This document shows, piece by piece, positions 1 through 8,602 of a DNA stretch of 33,720 bases; within the stretch, counting starts at the first letter, position 1, and the number at the start of each line of letters is the position of its first letter. The notes below the pieces were generated by a model. It did not search any database and was not told the origin of the DNA. It was given only the letters and a program-made list of their open reading frames with translations. Origin of the DNA: Emiliania huxleyi CCMP1516 (taxonomy: Eukaryota; Haptophyta; Isochrysidales; Noelaerhabdaceae); the NCBI RefSeq assembly GCF_000372725.1, contig NW_005199861.1, positions 1 through 33,720 of the forward strand, read 5' to 3'. The position numbers and the translations under genes were made by a program.

Positions 1-830
<830 letters not shown>

Positions 831-833
831 CGC

Positions 834-1190
834 TTTGAAAGAATTTTACAACCTTCCCTCGCCCAGTTCTCGAGGTTCTCGAGGTGGATATCCTTTGGCC
901 GCGTTGGGTAGCGAGGATTGGTGTAACCCGAGCCACGGAGGCGTGCGTGTTTTCTGGCGGTGTGTGTGTGTGTGTGTGTGTGCGAACTCGTCCCCCCCGG
1001 CAGGGCTATGCAACCGTGACCAGTGTGTGCTGTCTACGCCTGATCCAGGCGTGAAATCTGCCGATGCGTGATCTGTGTGTGGGCCGCTCTGTGAGGGGTC
1101 CAGGCATTGTCCGACGGGTAGGGGGTCTGTGCCCGGGCGGTGTCCGGTGCGGAGTCTCTCTCTGATCGTGTATCGCGCGCCTTGCGGGGG
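834..1190 (-). repeat. Dispersed repeat family 1, full-length copy A
   Basis: About 355 bp that recurs as reverse complement at 22660-23015, with partial copies at 1960-2105 and 6902-6982. Shared landmarks are the AGAATTTTACAACC end, a doubled TTCTCGAGG, GGATATCC, a short (TG)n run, the CCTGATCCAGGCG hairpin-like stretch, and GTGTATCGCGCGCCTTGCGG at the far end. That last 20-mer also begins the inverted repeat at 1323. I see no coding capacity and no transposase, so a non-autonomous mobile element is the likeliest class. Strand is set so that the AAATTCTTT end is 3'. Confidence 0.85.
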
Positions 1191-1322
1191 CCACCCACCA
1201 CAGCCAGGGCCACCCACCACGGGGTTCTCGCCATGGGGACGCCCCAGACCGCGGCGAAATTACTTTCGAACAATTTTTCATGTGCGCCGTGACCCCACAA
1301 ACAATGGGTCTCACCCCCATGT

Positions 1323-1676
1323 GTGTATCGCGCGCCTTGCGGGGGGGGCGCGGAAAAGAGGAACCTCTTAGCGCCATCGCCACGGTGCTGCATGCAGCGC
1401 CGGGCGACGACGGCTTACCGCCTCCCGGTCCCCCTCGGCACACCTCCGCTGCTTAATGTTTGGCGACTCGAATCCGTGAAGCTTCCCCGTGCGCGGGTTA
1501 CCCCGCACACGGGTCAGCCTGCCAGCCACGTATCCACGCAAGCGTGGTCCGCGCGCATGGCATACAGGCGTCCGCCAGACAGCGCAGAGGCTAGGCGACC
1601 GGGGAAGGACTAGCTCAAGGGCAACACAGCGTCACCAGCCGTTGGCGCGCAGAACGAGTCTGCGGCCCCCGGTTGG
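1323..1676 (+). repeat. Left arm of a 355-bp inverted repeat
   Basis: Nearly identical, as reverse complement, to 6394-6750. The arms bracket about 4.7 kb holding the F-box/RCC1 gene and the 19-bp satellite. Each arm carries a strong hairpin (12-bp stem, near 1484-1512 here), a second hairpin CCACGC/GCGTGG, and a GGTTCGAGTC box resembling a tRNA B-box on the minus strand. Its outer border is the GTGTATCGCGCGCC motif shared with family 1. It could be a SINE-like or other structured element. I see no open frame worth calling. Confidence 0.85.
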
Positions 1677-1959
1677 AAGCGGCGGGGATCGTCAGCGGAT
1701 CGACGACTAGTTCGTGCTCGGACTGCGCGACTGCCTCGCAGTCAACCCGTCGTGCGACAGGCTGTCTAAGCACACCGGCCCGGAGCCTGGGTACCCTAGA
1801 CTAGGACGCTACACTCTCCTTAGCTCCTGAGGGGCGCGTGGTTTTAACCACGTAGTATGACTACAGCCCACCACAGACACCCTCCCTCTCCACACGTGTG
1901 CACACACCCTCACCCTCTCCCCTCTCCTCGCTCTCTCTCTCCTCTCTCTCCTCTCCTTG
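1677..1959. other. No gene seen; pyrimidine-rich spacer
   Basis: The stretch just right of the inverted-repeat arm runs into a CT-rich segment (about 1900-1965) before the partial family 1 copy. Nothing coding or structured is recognised. Confidence 0.4.
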
Positions 1960-2105
1960 TCTGTGCTGTCTGCCTGACTCAGGCACTAATTCTGCCGATG
2001 CGTGATTGTGTGTGGGCTGCTCCGAGGGGGCCCTGTGCGATCCGATGGGTAGGGAGTCTGTGCCCGGGCGGTGTCCGGTGCGGAGTCTCACTCTCTCTGA
2101 TCCCA
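1960..2105 (-). repeat. Family 1 repeat, partial diverged copy
   Basis: Matches the 1017-1165 part of copy A with substitutions and small gaps, for example CTGACTCAGGCAC in place of the CTGATCCAGGCG block. The shared stretch CTGTGCCCGGGCGGTGTCCG is intact. It lacks the AAATTCTTT end. Confidence 0.75.
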
Positions 2106-2328
2106 CCTGTGGTGTTGGGTGTGAGGTCGTGGAAGCTTCGATCCCAAGGGGGGGAGCCGAGCCCACTCATAACGATTCCAGTGGCTTGACCACATTCTCC
2201 AGCAGTGAACGCCACGCGTGCAGCTGCACCGCTTGAGTGCCTCCCTGGCAACTTGGTTGCTCGAAATGATCCAGGTGTTGCACCTCGCCGCGCAATAGCA
2301 CGCGGCCACGTGCGGGTCTTCACCACCG

Positions 2329-2343
2329 CGGTTGTTGGGCGGT

Positions 2344-2381
<38 letters not shown>

Positions 2382-2445
2382 ATGGGCGGTGGGCGGTGGG
2401 CAGTGGGCGGTGGGCGGTGGGCGGGGGGCTGGAGGCGGTGGGCGG
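2329..2445. repeat. 7-bp GGGCGGT minisatellite, G-quadruplex prone
   Basis: About fourteen tandem units of GTGGGCG with a few variants (GATGGGCG, CAGTGGGCG). Runs of G3 at 7-nt spacing on the plus strand would favour quadruplex folding. It is non-coding as far as can be seen: the Gly-Arg-Trp-Ala-Val frames it opens are artefacts of the period. Confidence 0.9.
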
Positions 2446-2821
2446 AGAGTACCCAATGCCGCGGCAATGCCCAATGCCCATCGAGAGTACCCAAGGTTGT
2501 ACGTGCCTCACTTCGGCTGGCTGTGATCTGTGATCTGTGAGGGTCCGCCCGGAGGCGCATTTTGTATACCGAGGCGGTGCCCGGTGCCGAACCTGTCGGA
2601 CCTTGAGACCTGACCTCGACCTCGCCTCGACCTCGCCCGGACCTTGGCCGGACCTCTCAAGGTCCTCTCAAGGTCCTGAACCTCGCCTGCGCACCGTAAC
2701 CATACCCCGGCGCCGCTCCGATGGGGAGGTAAAATTTCTCGAATGCATGGCCTTCACTGGTTCGTCCTCCTCGGCTGCCTCGTGAGAGGAGGTAAAATTC
2801 TTTTTCTGTCGTGTGAATCGT

Positions 2822-2866
2822 AAAGAAAGAAAGAAAGAAAACAGACAACCCAAGGGAGGGATGGGA
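2822..2866 (+). repeat. Copy of the AAGAAAG...CAACCCAAGGGAGGG element
   Basis: The GAAAG run followed by ACAGACAACCCAAGGGAGGG recurs twice, as inverted arms, in the hairpin at 6986-7057. Here it is single and lies about 125 bp upstream of the F-box/RCC1 start codon. Confidence 0.7.
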
Positions 2867-2988
2867 GGACGGCACGCCGCCACCACACAGGGATTTTAAG
2901 GAGAGGAGTGTGATGCGCTAGCGTCGCCCACACTAGGGTGTGAATCGTGCGTGTGCGAGAGCTTGGTCGTGAAATTCTTTTTCTCGCG

Positions 2989-4413
2989 ATGTCTGCCCCG
3001 CCGCGCCGCCGCTCGCGCCGCGCCACCGCCGCCACCGCCGCCCCCTCGCCAGACACGCCGCCGCCCACCCGCCTCCTCGACCTCCCCTCGGAGCTCCTCC
3101 TGCGCGCCCTCTCTCGCTGCGACCCCGCCGACATCGCTCGCGTCGCGGCCGTCTCGCAGCTCTTCCACGCCTCGCTTGCGGTGGAGGCCATCCGCTTGTG
3201 GGCGCAAGAGCGCGGCTTCGAGCTGCCGGCGCTTCCAGAGGGCGAGGGCTGCGCCGTCCGGTGGCTGTGCTTCGCTGCGCTGCTGTGCGAGTCCAACCCG
3301 CCGGCGAGGGCGGCGGCAGGCGAACGGCACAGCCTCTTCATCGACGGCGAGGGGCGGCTCTCGTCGTGCGGCACGGCTGCCAGCTGGACGCCAGGGCTGC
3401 TTGGTCACGGTGAGGGCGTGACGCAGCTCAACACGCCGACGCGCCTCCCGTCGACGCTGGGTGACGAGCGCGTCGTGAGCGTGTCGGCTGGAAGCGCGCA
3501 CAGCCTCGCCCTCACCGCCGACGGAGCTGTCTGGAGCTGGGGCAATGGAGCCTCTGGCAAGCTGGGCCACGGAGGCAGGCAGGACCAGCTGCTGCCCAAG
3601 GAGGTCGAGGCCTTTGCTGGTCAGCGCGTCGTCGCAGTCTCGGCTGCAGTTTACCACAACTTCGCCATCACCGCCGACGGCTCTGTCTGGAGCTGGGGCA
3701 GTGGAGGCTACGGCCAGTTGTGCCACGGCGACGAGCAGGACCATTCGCAGCCGAAGAAGGTCGAGGCCTTTGCTGACCAGCGTGTCATCGCCGTGTCGGC
3801 TGGATGCAACCACAGCCTCGCCCTCACCGCCGACGGCGCCGTCTGGAGCTGGGGCAGTGGAGGCTTAGGCAAGCTGGGCCACGGCGACTGGCAGCAGCAG
3901 CTGCTGCCCAAGAAGATCGAGGCCTTTGCTGGCCGGCGCGTCGTCGCTGTGTCGGCTGGATCCGAGCACAGCCTCGCGCTCACCGCTGACGGCGCCGTCT
4001 GGAGCTGGGGCAATGGAGGCTGGGGCGAGCTGGGCCACGGCGACCTGCAGCGCCAGCCGCTGCCCAAGAAGGTCGAGGCCTTGGCTGGCCAGCATGTCGT
4101 TGCTGTGTCGGCTGGATCGTACCACAGCCTCGCCCTCACCGCCGACGGCGCCGTCTGGAGCTGCGGCTTTGGAGGGAGCGGCCAGCTGGGCCACGGCGAC
4201 GAGCAGACCCAGCCGCTGCCCAAGAAGATCGAGGCCTTTGCTGGCCTGCGCGTCGTCGCTGTGTCGGTGGCAAGCGGCCACAACCTCGCTACCACCGCCG
4301 ACGGCGCCGTGTTTACCTGGGGTAGGGGCGAAAGAGGCTGCCTAGGCCACGGATGGGACCTGTCGAACCAGCTGCTGCCCAAGAAGATCGAGGCGTGGGC
4401 GCCGGAGCGGTGA
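2989..4413 (+). CDS. F-box protein with C-terminal RCC1 repeats
   Basis: A 474-residue intronless protein. Residues 29-72 read as an F-box (LLDLPSELLLRALSRCDPAD followed by VSQLFH), which in the family binds SKP1 in an SCF ubiquitin ligase. Residues about 110-474 hold roughly seven RCC1-type blades of about 52 residues, each with the core VSAGxxHSLALTADGAVWSWG and a GxLGHG turn, closing a beta-propeller that would select substrates or bind chromatin. The repeats are unusually alike at DNA level, suggesting recent internal duplication or conversion. The start at 2989 was chosen because the F-box follows closely and the leader GTGAAATTCTTTTTC lies just upstream; an in-frame start 42 nt earlier is only GTG-like. 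The lack of introns contrasts with every other gene here and would fit a retrocopy. The inverted-repeat arms bracket it. Confidence 0.9.
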   Translation: MSAPPRRRSRRATAATAAPSPDTPPPTRLLDLPSELLLRALSRCDPADIARVAAVSQLFHASLAVEAIRLWAQERGFELPALPEGEGCAVRWLCFAALLCESNPPARAAAGERHSLFIDGEGRLSSCGTAASWTPGLLGHGEGVTQLNTPTRLPSTLGDERVVSVSAGSAHSLALTADGAVWSWGNGASGKLGHGGRQDQLLPKEVEAFAGQRVVAVSAAVYHNFAITADGSVWSWGSGGYGQLCHGDEQDHSQPKKVEAFADQRVIAVSAGCNHSLALTADGAVWSWGSGGLGKLGHGDWQQQLLPKKIEAFAGRRVVAVSAGSEHSLALTADGAVWSWGNGGWGELGHGDLQRQPLPKKVEALAGQHVVAVSAGSYHSLALTADGAVWSCGFGGSGQLGHGDEQTQPLPKKIEAFAGLRVVAVSVASGHNLATTADGAVFTWGRGERGCLGHGWDLSNQLLPKKIEAWAPER

Positions 4414-4487
4414 AAGAGCCGGGACGGTGAGAGGACGCGCGAGGCGGCGTGACCATTTGCGTGTGCCTAGACGTCTGCACGCGCGGA

Positions 4488-4506
4488 GGGGGGGGGGGGG
4501 GGGGGG
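4488..4506. repeat. Homopolymer G run (19 nt)
   Basis: An uninterrupted G run about 75 bp after the F-box/RCC1 stop codon. The rest of 4414-4890 shows no recognised gene. Confidence 0.9.
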
Positions 4507-4891
4507 CGACGGCCCATGTGGCACGGGGGACACACCCTAGGACACTGTCTCCCTGTCCCCCTCGGTGGCTAGGAGCAGCCGCCGGCGGTGCGGGTCGAGT
4601 AAGCGTGTGCGAGAGCGGCGCTACCGAGTGTTTCTCTCCACAAACATGCACCCCCAGCCGAAGCACAACCGCAATCATGCACACTAAACGTCCCTGGTTC
4701 CCTGCCTCCTAGGGCCCGCGCGCAATCACCTGGCAGCCACCACCGGACGGAGCGTCACTAAGCGCTGCCACCAGGAACGGATGAGCCCAGCAGCTGCCAC
4801 GGCTCTCTCGTCGGCGGCGAGACCAACCCCGGCCCGTGCACAGTCACCTGGCAGCCGTCCGGCTGCCCGATCCAGGATGTAGACACCGTGG

Positions 4892-5556
4892 CAGGGTGCA
4901 CGCACCGTGCGCAGGGTGCACGCACCGTGCCAGGGTGCACGCACCGTGCCAGGGTGCACGCACCGTGCCAGGGTGCACGCACCGTGCCAGGGTGCACGCA
5001 CCGTGCCAGGGTGCACGCACCGTGCCAGGGTGCACGCACCGTGCCAGGGTGCACGCACCGTGCCAGGGTGCACGCACCGTGCCAGGGTGCACGCACCGTG
5101 CCAGGGTGCACGCACCGTGCCAGGGTGCACGCACCGTGCCAGGGTGCACGCACCGTGCCAGGGTGCACGCACCGTGCCAGGGTGCACGCACCGTGCCAGG
5201 GTGCACGCACCGTGCCAGGGTGCACGCACCGTGCCAGGGTGCACGCACCGTGCCAGGGTGCACGCACCGTGCCAGGGTGCACGCACCGTGCCAGGGTGCA
5301 CGCACCGTGCCAGGGTGCACGCACCGTGCCAGGGTGCACGCACCGTGCCAGGGTGCACGCACCGTGCCAGGGTGCACGCACCGTGCCAGGGTGCACGCAC
5401 CGTGCCAGGGTGCACGCACCGTGCCAGGGTGCACAGGGTGCACGCACCGTGCCAGGGTGCACGCACCGTGCCAGGGTGCACGCACCGTGCCAGGGTGCAC
5501 GCACCGTGCCAGGGTGCACGCACCGTGCCAGGGTGCACGCACCGTGCCAGGGTGCA
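4892..5556. repeat. 19-bp tandem satellite, about 35 copies
   Basis: The unit CAGGGTGCACGCACCGTGC is repeated nearly perfectly. The first copy is 20 nt, and one truncated copy interrupts the array at about 5430-5440. The unit lacks stop codons in all six frames and 19 is not a multiple of 3, so every frame reads through as a 19-residue repeat. Those long open frames on both strands are artefacts. The near identity implies recent expansion. Confidence 0.97.
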
Positions 5557-6063
5557 ACTCTTCGGATCGCTGGTCGAGCGACCCGGGGGATGGCGGATGC
5601 CCCGTGCGCCTGACCCAGGCGCGAGACGAACCTGCGAGGCGCGGCCGCTCATGCGGCCCGATGCGCGATGGGGAGGAGCGGGGCGGACTACGGGGATCGG
5701 CTTCTTGCACCGCCTTCCTTGCAGCGAGCCCTGCCGAGTGGGCGGACGGCACCATCCCGACGCGAACACTCCCGACGAGGAAAGCAACGCGGAGGGAAGC
5801 GACAGCAGTACCAGTGGACACGGGGCAACAGGCGGCGGCCAGGACTCGGAGAGGGAAGATGATAGCGACGCCGACTGTGGACCTGCACACCAACGGCTAC
5901 AGCCCCAGCCAACCCCGTCAGCCTCCCCTCGCCCGCCACCGACCCTGAAGCCGCACCCGTCGCTAACCCTCGCCGTGCCCCCCGAGTTCGAGCGATATGG
6001 TCCGAGTACGTGCCGAGCGAGCAGGCGAGGGAGATCGGAGACGATCGGGGAGCACGATGCGTA
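5557..6063 (+). pseudogene. Acidic open frame, unrecognised, possibly an element remnant
   Basis: The frame emerges from the satellite and ends at TAA 6062-6064. From about 5765 it encodes a Ser/Asp/Glu-rich stretch (NTPDEESNAEGSDSSTSG) followed by a Pro-rich tail and VPPEFERYGPS. No start codon of its own is convincing. Its codon use lacks the strong G/C third-position bias of the housekeeping genes here, so an N-terminal fragment of a mobile-element protein is possible. I do not recognise a family. Confidence 0.25.
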
Positions 6064-6393
6064 ATTGCCCTCGATGTTGACCCTCCCCCACCACCACTCT
6101 CCCCGGACGACGCCGCTCTCGCATCTGCTATGGTCTCTCTCTCGATACACAAGAACACAACACGCTCGCCGACTTGGCAACAAGGGTTGACTCAATCGCG
6201 CTAGGCGACGAACATGCCCCCGCCCCTCGGGGCGGGGGTCCCCGCCCCCCCGGGGGGCCCTTTGGGCCCCCTCCAGGGGGCGACCCCTCCGGGGAGGCCG
6301 GCTTTCCCCGTGCCGGTTCTCCCCAACCAACCCCGCCGGCAGCGCGAGCTGCCGGCCACATTGAGCGGTTTTCGTCCGCGTAGCGCACTCGTC

Positions 6394-6750
6394 CCAACCG
6401 GGGGCCGCAGACTCGTTCTGCGCGCCAACGGCTGGTGACGCTGTGTTGCCCTTGAGCTAGTCCTTCCCCGGTCGCCTAGCCTCTGCGCTGTCTGGCGAAC
6501 GCCTGTATGCCATGCGTGCGGACCACGCTTGCGTGGATACGTGGCTGGCAGGCTGACCCGTGTGCGGGGTAACCCGCGCACGGGGAAGCTTCACGGGTTC
6601 GAGTCGCCAAACATTAAGCAGCGGAGGTGTGCCGAGCAGGGGGACCGGGAGGCGGTAAGCCGTCGTCGCCCGGCGCTGCATGCAGCACCGAGGCGATGGC
6701 GCTAAGAGGTTCCTCTTTTCCGCGCCCCCCCCGCAAGGCGCGCGATACAC
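6394..6750 (-). repeat. Right arm of the 355-bp inverted repeat
   Basis: Reverse complement of 1323-1676 with few differences. The 12-bp hairpin stem is kept with a wobble-compatible change, and the GGGTTCGAGTC box lies at about 6596. It is flanked on its inner side by a very GC-rich palindromic stretch (6225-6300). Confidence 0.85.
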
Positions 6751-6901
6751 GCCCCCCCCAACCCACCCGCGCTAGGTCCAGGGCGGCGAAGGGAAACTCC
6801 CGACGAACTCTGGAACTAGCCGGGGCAGTCGGCGAGACGGGGCAACTCCGTGCACTGACGGTCGGCCGTGAGTTTTTTTTGAGAGAGACTCACTCAAACT
6901 C

Positions 6902-6982
6902 GGTCGGCCGTCAGAAAACACGCCTGCGTGGATCGCGTCACACCAATCCTCGCTACCCAACGCCAAAGGATATCCACCTGGA
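6902..6982 (+). repeat. Family 1 repeat, short fragment
   Basis: CAGAAAACACGCCTGCGTGG, then CACCAATCCTCGCTACCCAA and GGATATCCACCT, match 22890-22960 of copy B in the same orientation, with a few differences. The AAATTCTTT end is replaced by the hairpin at 6986. Confidence 0.8.
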
Positions 6983-6985
6983 GAA

Positions 6986-7057
6986 AAAAGAAAGAAATAA
7001 AACGGACAACCCAAGGGAGGGACCACCCTTGGGTTGTCTGTTTTCTTTCTTTCTTTC
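6986..7057. repeat. Long hairpin: about 30-bp arms, 8-nt loop
   Basis: Left arm GAAAGAAATAAAACGGACAA plus CCCAAGGG pairs with CCCTTGGG plus TTGTCTGTTTTCTTTC on the right, with very few mismatches. A single, non-inverted copy of the same sequence is at 2822-2866. It may be the fused ends of an element or a transcription-ending structure. No gene is assigned to it. Confidence 0.8.
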
Positions 7058-7104
7058 TTACCACCTGTGTGAGTGAGTGAGTATTCACGGCGGCGACGGC
7101 GGAC

Positions 7105-8052
7105 ATGGCAGAGACGAGTGTGAGACAAAGGGCGGCGGGGATGGAGGGCGGGAGCGACGGGGATGGTGACGGTGACGGTGGCGAGGGAGAGGAAGGGGGT
7201 CCATTAACACCAGACAGCGAGAGGGGCAGGGAGGAAAGGGGGAGAGAGGAAGCCAACGGCGATGCCAGAAGCGGCAGGGGACACGATGAACAGGTAGACA
7301 ACGGCCAAGGCGATGGCGAGGACGAGGAGACACGGGACGATGGCAGGCGAGACGAGGAGGACGGAGGCGAGGGAAGAGGCAGCGCCACAGTCGACGGAGG
7401 CGACAACGATGGAGAGGGGGAGGGAACGACAACGCGCACAGAGGATGAGGATATAAACTGGGACGACGCAGCGGAGGGGATAGACGAGGGAATCGAGGGA
7501 CCGGAGGGCTTTCGCGACAGCGACGATGACGACGACGGCAGGGGAGGAGACGGAGGGGCGACACGCAGGAGGGGCGAAATCGCTAACGGCCCGAGCGGAG
7601 AGGGCGACGGCGGAGCACGAGGGAACAACGGAGACGCTACCGATGACGCGAACCGAGGCACGGGCGACGGCGGGGACGGGGACGGGGAGGGCGACAGCGA
7701 CGTCGAGGTTGACGCAACGGTATCGAGAGCGCCACCCAAAAGGAAGCGGACAGCCATGGAGGTCACCGAATGGAGGGCGAACGGCACGATACGAAAAGGC
7801 AGGGCGAGGCGGATGGAGAAAGAAGTGCCGAGGAGGCCATGGTGGAGGGGAGGGACGGGAGGACAAAAGAAGGGCGAGGAGGACGAGCGGCCCGCACAGG
7901 CCGCGAGCAGACAGCGCCTGCTGGCCACTTCGAGACATTCGCCAAGACCCAAGAACGCTAGCTACATGGGAGGGCTTCGTGAAGGATGGATTGAAAAACA
8001 TTCAAACAAAGAAGAGGCGACGGGAGGAACCGGCAGAGGATGCAGTGACGTG

Positions 8053-8055
<3 letters not shown>
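7105..8055 (+). pseudogene. Highly acidic open frame, likely decayed element ORF
   Basis: From ATG 7105 about 240 codons encode a Gly/Asp/Glu-rich, disordered segment (runs such as DSDDDDDGRGGDGG), then a basic stretch with a nuclear-signal-like PPKRKR and EVTEWRANGTIRKGRARR. After about 7880 a different frame reads more naturally (TWEGFVKDGLKNIQTKKRRR, stop just before the CA tract), which suggests a frameshift. Codon third positions are mixed, unlike the G/C-biased neighbours. Its surroundings (hairpin, microsatellite, repeat fragments) fit a 5' piece of a retroelement. I cannot name a family. Confidence 0.3.

Positions 8056-8137
<82 letters not shown>
8053..8137. repeat. (AC)n microsatellite
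   Basis: About 40 AC units with one T interruption at the left end. It abuts the end of the acidic frame and the family 2 repeat. Confidence 0.97.
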
Positions 8138-8152
8138 GCTCACCCACGCGCA

Positions 8153-8281
8153 CCGGGCCTTGCACTTTGAATGCCGTGGGGCTCCTGTCGTTAGACGTGG
8201 AGACGCGAGGGTTGCCTCCCCTTGCCCCACCACCTCGTGTGTGTGGAGAAGTTTACCTTACCTTACCTTACCTTACCTTGA
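8153..8281 (+). repeat. Dispersed repeat family 2, copy 1, ending in (CCTTA)n
   Basis: About 125 bp: TTGCACTTTGAATGCCGTGG, then a GGCTCCTGTC block, a GTGGAGACGCGAGGGT block, CCACCTCGTGTGTGTGGAGA, then AGTTTACCTTACCTTACC. Related copies are at 10405-10522 and 21572-21718 (reversed) and 18008-18051 (short). Copies 1 and 2 face each other across the THOC3 gene. Confidence 0.9.
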
Positions 8282-8602
8282 TACGAAACCACGACGACAC
8301 ACACCAGTCGACTCGCATCGGTTGCCTCCATGAACGGCGGAGCTATTCTCGCGCCCACACCACACCTGGCTCCAACGTGGACACGCCCATAGGCATAGCT
8401 GGGGACACTACTAGGTCACGCATGGCATCAGAAGTTTTGTCTCTGGGCCCCGAAAGGCATCTCTAGCAGTGTCGTTACACATGCCCCCTCCCCTCCTGGG
8501 CGCATGCGCCTCACGTCTCGCCAGACCACCTGGAGAACCTCGATCGTCATCTACGGACCACCTGGAGAACCTCGAGGCGGCGGTGATTTCTTTTTCGTTA
8601 GC

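Noticed and set aside
4726..6330. Very long open frames on both strands (up to 534 codons) over the satellite
   Set aside because: They exist only because the 19-bp unit has no stop in any frame; the encoded 19-residue repeat is the same in all and has no start or domain of its own.
6540..6620. tRNA gene in the inverted-repeat arm
   Set aside because: A B-box-like GGTTCGAGTC is present but no acceptor stem or anticodon arm could be paired; kept only as a possible tRNA-derived element.
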